IMG/VR virus record: IMGVR_UViG_3300024520_000049
Span: 1 to 64,000 of that record
Origin: a virus
Strand: one strand, 5' to 3'
Length of the DNA: 64,000 nucleotides
In this document: positions 52,207 through 61,453 of the stretch, one piece after another
Layout of the letters: every line of letters starts with the position of its first letter
Numbering within the stretch: position 1 is the first letter of the stretch
Translations under genes and position numbers: made by a program
Notes under the pieces: model-generated
The model's database searches: none
Seen by the model: the letters and a program-made list of their open reading frames with translations, nothing else
What the model was told of the DNA's origin: nothing

Positions 52207-52920
52207 ATGGAACAAACTACTGACGCATATACACGATGGTCCACGGATCCGTCTCCGGATAACATGGCGAAGATCGTGGACTCTCTGGCCCCAACGATCA
52301 ATTCAGAGGTCCAGCGCTACAAGGGCCCTAAACCACTTCTGCGCACCCAGGCCAAGCAGTTGGCTATTGGCGCGGTGAAGTCCTATGATCCGGTTGCTGG
52401 TGCGAAGCTCAACTCATGGGTTGTAACTCAGTTACAGCCACTCACCCGCTACGGGCGTGAGACAGGTACCAGCGTGCACGTCTCGGAGCTGGCCTACCGC
52501 CAAGCCGCCGAGATACATCGCCTCCGCGAGGAGATGTCAGAAGACGCGGGCCGCGCACCCACGGACGAGCAGCTGGCGGATGCCTCTGGAATATCTCTCG
52601 CCCGTATCCAGGGACTGAAGGAGCACAGCCGTGCTGTGGTCCCTGAATCAGCCTTTACGGCTACAGACTCCCCAGATGCCATCGAACCGTCGGTGAATAT
52701 TACCGGCTCTGATCCGGCGCTGATTACTGCTACAGAGATGGTCTATGAAGGGCTGGACCAACGCGATCAGATGATATATGATCTGAAGACTGGCAAGCAC
52801 GGCAAGAAGATGATAGATAATCAAAATATCGCAAGACGCTTGGGAGTTACGCCGGCGTTGGTCAGTCAGCGCAGTGCTAAGATTTCACAGATGATACTGG
52901 AGACGAGAGACCGTGTCTGA
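52207..52920 (+). CDS. Sigma-70-family RNA polymerase sigma factor
   Basis: 237 residues. Region 2-like part at about 30-105 (QLAIGAVKSYDPVAGAKLNS, then WVVTQLQPLTRYGRE) recalls the [21 protein letters not shown] and WIRQAI stretches of primary sigmas. Region 3-like GRAPTDEQLADASGISLARI at about 113-135. Region 4-like HTH at the end (IARRLGVTPALVSQRSAKIS). No region 1. It could direct host or phage polymerase to phage promoters. AAGGAGTAAG ribosome site; 10 nt after the hub gene and 8-nt overlap with the next gene, so it is part of the baseplate operon. Confidence 0.85.
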   Translation: MEQTTDAYTRWSTDPSPDNMAKIVDSLAPTINSEVQRYKGPKPLLRTQAKQLAIGAVKSYDPVAGAKLNSWVVTQLQPLTRYGRETGTSVHVSELAYRQAAEIHRLREEMSEDAGRAPTDEQLADASGISLARIQGLKEHSRAVVPESAFTATDSPDAIEPSVNITGSDPALITATEMVYEGLDQRDQMIYDLKTGKHGKKMIDNQNIARRLGVTPALVSQRSAKISQMILETRDRV

Positions 52921-53350
52921 AGCCTCAGAAGATTCCGAAGCATCTAAGTTTGACGGAGTTAAAGACTTCCTCAACGACTACCTGGAGCATCGCCGACAGG
53001 CGCTGAACAACCAGGAGGTAAGTCGTTGGGCGTCTAGTGATTGTGCCTCATACGAGGAGCTCATGGAAATCTTCGACCGTTCTGAAATCAACGAGAAGGT
53101 GTCCGAGCTATACGCCCTGGAGAAGACTGGCGCAAAAGGTGCGGATGTCGCTGCCCAGCAGGGTTATCGGATGATGATTCACTTCATGGCGTCATTAGAG
53201 CGATGTGCCCGGATTCAGAGTATGAGCGGAAATTCCCACCGCCAGCGCTCGGCGGCGGACCATGCCAGAGCTATATTTACTGACAGACGCATCGCACAGG
53301 CTACCCTGGAGCGTCTGCATGATTACATAAACAAGAAGGCTGGCGTCTGA
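52913..53350 (+). CDS. Small unknown protein after sigma gene
   Basis: 145 residues from GTG, overlapping the sigma gene by 8 nt and sharing a base with the next start. Mostly helical and acidic at the N-terminus (VKDFLNDYLEHRRQALNNQE; EKVSELYALEKTGAKGADVA), more basic at the C-terminus (SHRQRSAADHARAIFTDRRI). No family recognised. The tight coupling to sigma may mean a functional partner, such as an anti-sigma or adapter, but that is a guess. Confidence 0.63.
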   Translation: MSEASEDSEASKFDGVKDFLNDYLEHRRQALNNQEVSRWASSDCASYEELMEIFDRSEINEKVSELYALEKTGAKGADVAAQQGYRMMIHFMASLERCARIQSMSGNSHRQRSAADHARAIFTDRRIAQATLERLHDYINKKAGV

Positions 53351-53841
53351 TGGCGATCGCAGGAACTACAACTGATCTTACGGGGCGGCGGATGGACTTC
53401 GGCGCGCTTCAGCGTGTTTCCGAGGTCAAGGACGAGATCCGCCTCACCTCCACGGTATCACGGGATAACTACGGTGACCGCATTACAGGCCTGCAGAAGC
53501 TGGTGCAGCGCTACACCATCCTGTTTTTGACCGTGCAGGGCGACGTTAAGTACGCCCCGCTACAGGGGACGAATTTCGTAGATGCGCTGAATCGCGGTCT
53601 TATCCAGACCAACGAGACCGTCCTGCATCAATTCGTCTTCGCCAATAGCGCTGTCAACTCTCAACTGCGTGCAGATGATGTGAACCCCGATCTGGGGCCT
53701 GTGGCGCCAAATGACGAGCGTATCGCCAGTGCGGTGCTCCAGTCATTTGAGATTGACTATGTAAACGCTAGATTATTCTTGCAGATCGCCATCACCAACC
53801 TGCAGGGCGAAACCACAATATTTGTACTGCCGACAGCATAA
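53350..53841 (+). CDS. Baseplate wedge protein, gp25-like (putative)
   Basis: 163 residues with VKDEIRLTSTVSRDNYGDRI and LVQRYTILFLTVQGDVKYAP, consistent with the small T4 gp25 / P2 gpW-type wedge proteins, which initiate baseplate-sheath assembly. It precedes the baseplate-J gene, the usual order in contractile tails. The family motif is not complete, so the call is context plus resemblance. Confidence 0.64.
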   Translation: MAIAGTTTDLTGRRMDFGALQRVSEVKDEIRLTSTVSRDNYGDRITGLQKLVQRYTILFLTVQGDVKYAPLQGTNFVDALNRGLIQTNETVLHQFVFANSAVNSQLRADDVNPDLGPVAPNDERIASAVLQSFEIDYVNARLFLQIAITNLQGETTIFVLPTA

Positions 53842-53850
53842 GGAGTAACT

Positions 53851-55497
53851 ATGGCCATTGAACGTACACTCGCGGATGTCGATCAGACAGTGTTCGCTGA
53901 GTCCGAGGCAAAGCTCATCACCCTGCTGCTGGCCGAGAGCCCTGAGTTGGACCTCCGCCAAGGGACAGCATTGCGCGATCTGATCATACGACCCGCTGCA
54001 CAATTTCACGCCCTGAACGGGCAGCTCAACGAGGACCTCCGCAACTCGCAGTCTGTAAAGCTGATTGCCGAAAACCCGGAGGTGGCCGACGAGGACACGC
54101 TCGATAACATCCTGGCCAACATGGGTGTAACCCGCCAAGCAGGCGGATTCGCGACAGGGTTGGTGATGGTGGTCGTCAACGTGCAGAAAAACTACACACT
54201 CCCTGTAGGGTACAGTTTTGTAGACGCTGCCGGCACTACTTTCGCGACAACTCAGGACTTCAGCATCCGCGCATTTGACGAGCCGATCCCGCCGAATGAG
54301 CTTGCTCTGTTCCCGTTTACCTCCGCGGATCTGGCCGGTAAGTACTATTTTCTGTTACCAGTTCAAGCCGCTATAGTTGGTACAACTGGTAACATCGCCC
54401 AGGGCACTGCACTCGGGATCACCGGCCAGGCCTTCACAGGGATTGAGTCAGCTTCTGCATACGCGGCCTTCTCTGGCGGTAGTGCTGAGGAGACCATTGA
54501 AGAAGTCTTGGCGCGCCTACCAGCCACCCTGTCGCTTAAAGCTTTTGAGTCCTCGGTGGCGATCTCCACGCGGATACAGGAGACGCTGACCAATGTGGTC
54601 GCAGTATCCTCTGTTGGCTTCGGCGATGATGCGCAGTTGCGTGATAAGCACAATGTTCTGGGCGTGGCTGTAGGGTCTAGGGTCGATGTGTACTTGCGCA
54701 CGGGCCGGGAGCCGCAGATCACTATCTTGGAGAAAACCGCTACCAAAGTATCTGATGGGGTCTACACCTTCTCAATCGCAGCTGCTGAAGCCCCGGGGTT
54801 TTATAAGATTCGTGGGATTAGCAGTTTAGAGGATGTTGAATCCGCGGACCTACCCATTATAGGGTCGTTCCCATTCACCGAAGAGAGATCCTCGTCAGGT
54901 ACGTCCGGAAGCTTCCACGATTTTGATGTGAACAACTTGGTAGTTGAGACAGCCTACACGGTGTTCCAAACAAGCACGGTGACTGTGACCAACGTCGCGC
55001 CGTCTATCATTGATGGCGCTGCTGTGTATCAGGACACCATCAATCTGAAGGTCGAGCTGTACGCGCCAACCAATCTAGTCGCGGCCCAGGCTTTTGTGGA
55101 TAATGACGCCCTTCGCAACCTGGAGGGGGATCACCTCATTCGCGGCGCGATCCCCTGCTTCACCTCGATCAGTGCGAACGTGTTCCATAAGAAGGAGGTC
55201 GAGATAGATCTCACAGAGGTTAACCAGGCGCTGGCTGATTTCGTGAATTCGAAGGACTTTGGCGAGACCGTGACTGCCTCGCAAATCTCCGCGATTTTGC
55301 ATCAGTTCGACATTGTACGTGTAAATGAGTTACAGCTTAGTGGGAGTATTCGCGCCGCCGACGGCCAAGAGCTCACGCTCACCGGCGCAGACATCGATCC
55401 AAATTTGGTGCGAACCCCAGAGCTGCTGGTTACCACTGACACTGTTATCTTCATGCAGGACACTCGCGATATCTTTATTATTACCAGAGAGTTATGA
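53851..55497 (+). CDS. Baseplate J-like (gp6-type) protein
   Basis: 548 residues. N-terminal LLLAESPELDLRQGTALRDL (about 28-47) is the hallmark of baseplate J proteins, followed by beta-rich domain and VGTTGNIAQGTALGI (about 175-190), and helical/beta parts later. J/gp6 proteins form the wedge ring of the baseplate. It ends overlapping the next gene by ATGA. Confidence 0.85.
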   Translation: MAIERTLADVDQTVFAESEAKLITLLLAESPELDLRQGTALRDLIIRPAAQFHALNGQLNEDLRNSQSVKLIAENPEVADEDTLDNILANMGVTRQAGGFATGLVMVVVNVQKNYTLPVGYSFVDAAGTTFATTQDFSIRAFDEPIPPNELALFPFTSADLAGKYYFLLPVQAAIVGTTGNIAQGTALGITGQAFTGIESASAYAAFSGGSAEETIEEVLARLPATLSLKAFESSVAISTRIQETLTNVVAVSSVGFGDDAQLRDKHNVLGVAVGSRVDVYLRTGREPQITILEKTATKVSDGVYTFSIAAAEAPGFYKIRGISSLEDVESADLPIIGSFPFTEERSSSGTSGSFHDFDVNNLVVETAYTVFQTSTVTVTNVAPSIIDGAAVYQDTINLKVELYAPTNLVAAQAFVDNDALRNLEGDHLIRGAIPCFTSISANVFHKKEVEIDLTEVNQALADFVNSKDFGETVTASQISAILHQFDIVRVNELQLSGSIRAADGQELTLTGADIDPNLVRTPELLVTTDTVIFMQDTRDIFIITREL

Positions 55498-57134
55498 AAA
55501 CTATACCCTCACAGCCATCAACAGCAGACTTCGGCGGAAACGTCGTCGCGTCACTCGGCTCGTTCTGGACAACATTCTATCAGGATGTAGATCTGGTGAA
55601 GAGCTATGGTGGTGGCTCAGGACTCCTCGCCGCACAGTTCTACCTGAACTTTCTGGAGACTGCTGCCACTCTCGGCAAAGATGAGTTGCCGGTGTTTCAT
55701 AGAGAGCAGTGGCACCCGATCATCATACGGAAGTCCCGCCGAGATGTCGGCACCAACCTACGCATCGTCTCTGGGCAGCAGCCTTTGGTTACCATTGGAC
55801 CTCAGCCCCTCGACACAGAGTATGTACCTGAGAAGGTCTACCATGTCGGAGCCCCCGCAAGTCGCTTTGGGCAGATCGGGTATGAGACTATTATCCAGGG
55901 GTGGGAGTCGGGTATCGATCGCGTCATGGATCAGATCGTCGACCCAAAAACGACACTACTACGGAACGTGCACTTCCAGATCAAGGCAGACACCATTACA
56001 TTTCTGCCTGATTACGACCCCTTCGATGACCCCAACTTCCCTCGTCGTGTGGTGCAGGACTCAGAGACGGGAGCGCAAGATGAAGAGATTCTTCTGTGGG
56101 GTTCGCATGCGCTGACGGACAAATTTTACGTGCGTGACCACTTCGGCTACGCCATCAACCTGACCGAAACTAGCACCCAGCTATACCAGGATCGGGTGAG
56201 CTCGCTGTGGAACATGCGCTTCGGGGGCACCACGCTGGAGCTATTTCAGGAGTCGGTGGGTCGGATGTTGGGTGTACCTACAATTAAAGGGGATGGTGAA
56301 GTTGTTGAGCAAGTCTACATAGAGGCCAATGGCGACACCTCTGTGGTTACCAACAGCAACGCGTACCGCTGTGCTCCCCTGGAGAGTGTGCTGCCTTCCG
56401 TAGTCCCCGGGGCGACACTGGATAGGGGGGCCTTTATCACCAACACGATCCGGCTGTACTCCAAGCTGGACACCACAAAGTTCTTCTCTGGTAACGGCAG
56501 GACTCTCACAGAGTTCCTCGAAGACGTACCCGCGCTGTTCTTGCCCAAGGCACTCATTGGTAACTACAGTGCCCCAGGAGGGTTCATCGCCAAGTGGGAA
56601 GAAACACCAATCACTTTTCACGGGAATGACGGCAACGGCAACCCGAAGCTGCGTTTCGACCTTGGCGGGCAGCCGCAGGATCTCGAGCTGTTCTGGCGTG
56701 AGATCTGGGGCCGGGCAGAGCTTACTGAGGAAAGCCTGGCCGACACCTTCGCCGAGTTTCTCGCCAGCCCGCCCCCGTACTTCCAGGAGGGCGTCAGTGT
56801 GGGAACTATCAACCCACTAAAGTTTTACATGGACAACTCACTGAAAGCCAATGCCTCTGTGCTGGTAGTGGATTTCCCAGCACTGCGGCCCTATATTAGA
56901 TCTCTTGACATATTGGCTAGATTGCGGTATTTAATCCCGGCCCACACGCACTTATTTATTGTGGCCCGGCAAGAGATCGCGGAGGCTCCGTTCGACCTTG
57001 GGCTACAGGCCATTGATGAGGTTGATAAGTACCACGGGAAAGCGTTAAAGGAGACCGCTGGGAATGGCCCGGTTGACGACGTGCTTAACTATGGCGACAG
57101 TATAATCACAAGATGGGTGAAGAAATGCAGCTAA
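55494..57134 (+). CDS. Baseplate protein of unknown type
   Basis: 546 residues, alpha/beta with many aromatic residues (SLGSFWTTFYQDVDLVKSYG; VSSLWNMRFGGTTLELFQES). The place directly after a J-like protein suggests another baseplate wedge protein (gp7/gp53-type position). No motif recognised. ATGA overlap at the start; the end overlaps the next gene by 22 nt. Confidence 0.65.
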   Translation: MKTIPSQPSTADFGGNVVASLGSFWTTFYQDVDLVKSYGGGSGLLAAQFYLNFLETAATLGKDELPVFHREQWHPIIIRKSRRDVGTNLRIVSGQQPLVTIGPQPLDTEYVPEKVYHVGAPASRFGQIGYETIIQGWESGIDRVMDQIVDPKTTLLRNVHFQIKADTITFLPDYDPFDDPNFPRRVVQDSETGAQDEEILLWGSHALTDKFYVRDHFGYAINLTETSTQLYQDRVSSLWNMRFGGTTLELFQESVGRMLGVPTIKGDGEVVEQVYIEANGDTSVVTNSNAYRCAPLESVLPSVVPGATLDRGAFITNTIRLYSKLDTTKFFSGNGRTLTEFLEDVPALFLPKALIGNYSAPGGFIAKWEETPITFHGNDGNGNPKLRFDLGGQPQDLELFWREIWGRAELTEESLADTFAEFLASPPPYFQEGVSVGTINPLKFYMDNSLKANASVLVVDFPALRPYIRSLDILARLRYLIPAHTHLFIVARQEIAEAPFDLGLQAIDEVDKYHGKALKETAGNGPVDDVLNYGDSIITRWVKKCS

Positions 57135-57736
57135 CTGAAAAACTCCCGCAAACTTTCTGCCGCGGCCGCATCGTTGCTAAAAATGCTCGAACTGGTGAAG
57201 AGATCTACAAAAACTCAAATGTAGTCACTTACTCCGGCGCGGACATCATGGCGAACTTGCTGGCTGGCCGGAGAGAGTACGTACCCAGTCATATTGGCTA
57301 TCTATTCGGGCCCGCCGCGGCCAGTATGTCCAACCCAGAATCGGCAGTGCCCAAGCGCCAGCATACCCTGGTAGACATTTCTGACGACCTGGCAGCGATC
57401 GCTGGCAACATGGTTGTTAGCCCGCTCGCAACAACACCCCTCATCCAGGTGGATGGGGACGAGACTCTTTACGAAGGCAACTCTGTGACGCTGAGCGCGA
57501 TTAGCGATAGTACTTCGCCGATCGTCTTCTCTGGTGGGAGCTTTGCCGCCCTCGGCCCGCAGCCGACCACCGATAAGTATTTTCAGGTAGCGCTGCTCAC
57601 CAGGCTATTGTTGCCCGGCTCAACGACACCTGTGTACATCCCTTTCGCCCGGACACAGCTCGCAGCAGGCTCCGATGGCCTGGTTGCCCAGTCCGACTTT
57701 GAACTGGCGATTTTCTGGACAATCACCTTTAGATAA
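57113..57736 (+). CDS. Unknown tail/baseplate protein
   Basis: 207 residues; alternative start ATG at 57125 has a better ribosome site (GGTGAAGAA). Beta-rich: FCRGRIVAKNARTGEEIYKN, GYLFGPAAASMSN, then a Thr/Ser-rich domain with FQVALLTRLLLPGSTTPVYI. Looks like a short virion protein of the type attached to fibres or baseplate rim. Family unknown. Confidence 0.6.
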   Translation: MGEEMQLTEKLPQTFCRGRIVAKNARTGEEIYKNSNVVTYSGADIMANLLAGRREYVPSHIGYLFGPAAASMSNPESAVPKRQHTLVDISDDLAAIAGNMVVSPLATTPLIQVDGDETLYEGNSVTLSAISDSTSPIVFSGGSFAALGPQPTTDKYFQVALLTRLLLPGSTTPVYIPFARTQLAAGSDGLVAQSDFELAIFWTITFR

Positions 57737-57747
57737 CGGAGAGCGCT

Positions 57748-60489
57748 ATGAGCCTTTTCCCAGCAGTAGACGGCCTTCGGGATGGTGATGACTACATGGA
57801 CGAAAAGTCCATCAATCGCCCAATCAACCAGCTACGAGAACGCACCGACTTCCTGAAATCGCAGCTTGAGCAGGTCATCGGGGCTGCCCCGTTCGAGTCT
57901 GTACGGCTGCAGAATGTCACGCTGGCCCTGGACGACACCCCAGTAGTTGGGGACTTTGTGTACCTGGAGCCGGAGAACAACACCTACGCTAAGGCGTTGA
58001 CAGATACTCTGATCGACGCGCTGAACCCTTTTACGCATGCAACCAACACGGCCTTCGCGATGGGGATGGTTACAAAGATCGTCGGCGCAGGCGCGACGGT
58101 TATCATGTTTGGCCGCCTCGACCTCGGATCTACCACGCTGTCGACCTTGCTGGAATCCGGAGAAACCTTCCGTGACGGCCCCTATTACCTGTCCGCCTCT
58201 GAGCCGGGCAAGATGACAGCAGAGCCCGCTGGCCCTGCGATCTTCCTTGGCTACTTCGTAGCGAGCGTCACCGACCCAACCTTCGGAGATACCGCACTGC
58301 TCTCGCCGCAGTATAAGGATTTGTGGCAGGCCCACACCCATTACAACTTCGCCCTCGGAGCCCAGCCCGCCGGGGACAACGAAGCCACAGGTACTGATAT
58401 TGTCACAGACATCACCCGGGTCCGTGGGATCAAACCTGACGATTATCAGCCCGGTGGTGCGAACGCAGGCACAGAACCCCCTTACCGCTTGTTCCTCCTG
58501 GGCGCATGGCAGGGGCAGGGAACGCCCACTTACACTGTATGGATTGAAGCGGCGGACGATACAATGGCCACTGCCAAGGTCTTTTGGGCCACCGACGACG
58601 GCTCCGACAACAGCTTCCCTGGATTTGATGATCCTTCCGCGGGCGGTTATGATCCTGACTATGGCGCCACAGTTGGACGCCGCGTATCCTCTTATGAGAC
58701 GCCAATACCGATCGGTAGCAAGGGTTTATCCATCGTCCTGGAGAAAGAGTTCGATAGCACCTTGGCAGCACCGGATTGGGGCTCCGCAGATTTTGACGCG
58801 ATCGTCGCGCTTGGCCTACCACTGATTGAGCGTAACTGGACGCTCCCTATGCCGCACCGCCCACGCGGCTGGCTCCCTCACTGGGTGCGCCAACTGTCTG
58901 TATACACCGGCACAAGTGGTACACCGCCCGAATACACACTCCATCTATTCGGTGGGTACGACAACTTGGCCAACCGACTGACAGAGCGCATCAAAGTCAC
59001 TGTCACCAGCGCAGGCGATTTCGCCACAGGGACCGTCGACCTTGAGGTCTTCGATCGGGAAGACGCGTCGATCACCACGTTCGCTGGCGTAGACTTCAGC
59101 GGCCCGGGGCTCGATCTGGGTAACGGCCTCTGGCTGACAGTCAGCAGATTTAAGCCTGATCACACTTTGGCGACTTCGACTACCGCGGCACTCACGGACG
59201 TCTGGGAACTATCTTTCGCTGATGAGTCACCGGGCGCGAAGTTCGCATATAACATCGACATGGATCCGTCGCTCTCCAGCCGCTGGCCCCCGAGCCCGCT
59301 GTCGGCAGTCGTCATGGAAGTCAATGGTGTGACAATGGATCAGCGTGACTTCTTCGCAGCGGGGGCTGGTACGTACAAGCCAGCTTCCGACACTTTCTAC
59401 TGGTATGCAAATGCTTACTCTCGCGGACCATTCCCGCAGGACTGGGAAACGCTGATCTCGACAGGCTTGCCTGAGCATGCTATGAACGAACAGCTCTTTC
59501 TGACCCGCCTGGCTATGGCCGGCACAGGTCTGGTGACTTCTCTCAAAGCAGCCCCTGGCTCCCAGCTAGAGGTCGTAGACTGCAACACTGGAGAGCCTGC
59601 CAACGTCGGCGATTTGGAGATACGCTCAGATTTCAGCTTCTCATTATCGGACAACGACCTCCTTGGAGCCAACGCGGTCAAAGGCGTAGGCGAAGATGGC
59701 CAGCTGCTTACTGGCCGCGTCGTAGAGAAGATCCTGGCTGGCCCGGGTGTGATCGTGACAGAGAATGATCCTACCCACCCAGGACAAGGCACTGTACGTA
59801 TCAGTTCGGGCCTGGAGGGTTTGCTCCGCGGTAAGTTTGACGAGATCGTGCTGCAGAACGCCAAACAGGAGCTGGTCCCGAACCGCCTGTTCCCTTATGT
59901 GAAGCTGCTGAAGCATGATAGCACCCTCACGACGAATGTGCCGACCGCGTTTATCGCCAAGTTCCGGGTACCGCAGATACTGATAGCCAAGTACCGAATA
60001 ATAGTATACGCCACCGTGTTCGGTCTGGACGATGTGCCCACTGGGGTAAATATCGAGGATCGTCGCTACTTCGGGCTTGAGGTTACGTACAGCGTGTTGC
60101 AAGACCTCACAGATGAGAGTAGCCCGGACACTTTCCTCTACGTCTCCCGCAACCTGGCTGAGGTAGGGCCCGCAGGGGTCTTGGAGACGACCTTTGACAT
60201 CCCTGGAGACGTTCCTTTGGGTAAGCTTGGGGATGGCTATAAAGCCTATGACCCGCTCCTGCTGCATAATGATCTGGCAATACCTTCTGTAGAAGGTCAG
60301 GTCGTGGGCCCTTTCGCGGCACCGTTCCCCGTTGGGGGCGAAGACCCAGAAACGGTTACCGCTGGTGATCTGGTAGCAGTAAGGTTCGCTCGTATCAGTC
60401 CGGTAGGTGGCGGCCACACAGGCGCCCCATTCGAGTACACAGGACACGTTGGCCTCATCAACCTGTCTTGGAAGCTGGTGGAGGTATGA
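57748..60489 (+). CDS. Large tail-fibre-type structural protein
   Basis: 913 residues. N-terminus INRPINQLRERTDFLKSQLE (about 20-40) is a coiled-coil anchor seen in fibre proteins attached to the baseplate. It is followed by a long series of beta-rich domains (Gly/Asp/Thr-rich, with aromatic turns) and a C-terminal part with RGKFDEIVLQNAKQ and a Gly/Pro-rich ending. I infer a tail fibre or baseplate-fibre adaptor. Receptor-binding role cannot be shown. Ribosome site CGGAGAG. Confidence 0.72.
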   Translation: MSLFPAVDGLRDGDDYMDEKSINRPINQLRERTDFLKSQLEQVIGAAPFESVRLQNVTLALDDTPVVGDFVYLEPENNTYAKALTDTLIDALNPFTHATNTAFAMGMVTKIVGAGATVIMFGRLDLGSTTLSTLLESGETFRDGPYYLSASEPGKMTAEPAGPAIFLGYFVASVTDPTFGDTALLSPQYKDLWQAHTHYNFALGAQPAGDNEATGTDIVTDITRVRGIKPDDYQPGGANAGTEPPYRLFLLGAWQGQGTPTYTVWIEAADDTMATAKVFWATDDGSDNSFPGFDDPSAGGYDPDYGATVGRRVSSYETPIPIGSKGLSIVLEKEFDSTLAAPDWGSADFDAIVALGLPLIERNWTLPMPHRPRGWLPHWVRQLSVYTGTSGTPPEYTLHLFGGYDNLANRLTERIKVTVTSAGDFATGTVDLEVFDREDASITTFAGVDFSGPGLDLGNGLWLTVSRFKPDHTLATSTTAALTDVWELSFADESPGAKFAYNIDMDPSLSSRWPPSPLSAVVMEVNGVTMDQRDFFAAGAGTYKPASDTFYWYANAYSRGPFPQDWETLISTGLPEHAMNEQLFLTRLAMAGTGLVTSLKAAPGSQLEVVDCNTGEPANVGDLEIRSDFSFSLSDNDLLGANAVKGVGEDGQLLTGRVVEKILAGPGVIVTENDPTHPGQGTVRISSGLEGLLRGKFDEIVLQNAKQELVPNRLFPYVKLLKHDSTLTTNVPTAFIAKFRVPQILIAKYRIIVYATVFGLDDVPTGVNIEDRRYFGLEVTYSVLQDLTDESSPDTFLYVSRNLAEVGPAGVLETTFDIPGDVPLGKLGDGYKAYDPLLLHNDLAIPSVEGQVVGPFAAPFPVGGEDPETVTAGDLVAVRFARISPVGGGHTGAPFEYTGHVGLINLSWKLVEV

Positions 60490-60490
60490 T

Positions 60491-61453
60491 ATGGTCCAGA
60501 ACATTGAATGGCTGAATGAGAACTCAGGAAGGGCTTACCCGTTCCACGAGTCCACCACACGAGTAGACGAGACAGGGACGATTACGATTCCCAACCACAT
60601 GATCACTGATCTGGTGGTTGTAGTTCCAGCAGATGCTAGCGACACTTATTATGTGCGTTCAATACAGGTAGGCACAGGCCAACTTCGTCTGGTGATCGCT
60701 GGCGTAACCACTTCGGATGTCGCCAGTGTAGGCCCGATCGACATTCCCACCCATGACGCAAACAACAGCTACCCTGTCGTGGGCATGGGGTTGTACACGG
60801 ATGTGCAAGGACGTATCTCCTTTGGCGAGCTATCCAACATCGCCCAGTTTATTGGCGAGGGCACCTTCGAGTTCGGATCCGTAGAAGCCAGACTGGAAGA
60901 CCGCGCCGTACGGCCAGATCTACGGAGCCTCCGCTTCCTGCAAGTTTTTGATCCCGCGGGCTCATTGTCTGATCCGATTACAGGGACAGTCCGTCTGATT
61001 CCCGGCTCTAACATCCAGCTGGCGTACGAGGCAGCAGTTGTTGTCGACATCCCCGATCCCGTCACAGGGGACTTGGTACCCACAGTAATCACCCCTGCGG
61101 GCATTCGCATTGATGCGATTAACGCCGGCGACTTTGACGAAGAGTGTGCCTGTGAGAGCACCTTCCCGCAGCCAGACCCGATAAGGATGATCAACGGCGT
61201 GACCGGGGATTTAGCTGGTAAAGTTCTATTTGAGAGTCTAGAGGGTTGTCTTCAGATATCCTCGGGAGGCTCCAATGTTCTAACCATTCAGGACAATTGC
61301 TGCACACCTTGCTGTGGCTGCCCTGAGCTGGAGTTCATCACACAGCAGCTGATTATTCTGGAGGACAGCATACAAAAGCTGGAGCGGAGAGCGGAGGACC
61401 TGGACACGAGACAACAGACGTTTTTCACCAATGTACTTGGATCACTTCTATAA
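60491..61453 (+). CDS. Tail-module protein, first of four tandem relatives
   Basis: 320 residues from ATG 60491. N-terminal EWLNENSGRAYPFHESTT, then GTVRLIPGSNIQLAY (about 180) and MINGVTGDLAGKVLFES (about 235), then a cysteine-rich segment (CCTPCCGCPEL) and a helical C-terminus. The same three landmarks recur in the next proteins (E-W-x-x-x-N-x-x-x-YPF; G-D/T-x-RL-x-x-GS; INGVGPD). Probably rows of tail-attached beta domains; the family is not known to me. Confidence 0.7.
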   Translation: MVQNIEWLNENSGRAYPFHESTTRVDETGTITIPNHMITDLVVVVPADASDTYYVRSIQVGTGQLRLVIAGVTTSDVASVGPIDIPTHDANNSYPVVGMGLYTDVQGRISFGELSNIAQFIGEGTFEFGSVEARLEDRAVRPDLRSLRFLQVFDPAGSLSDPITGTVRLIPGSNIQLAYEAAVVVDIPDPVTGDLVPTVITPAGIRIDAINAGDFDEECACESTFPQPDPIRMINGVTGDLAGKVLFESLEGCLQISSGGSNVLTIQDNCCTPCCGCPELEFITQQLIILEDSIQKLERRAEDLDTRQQTFFTNVLGSLL

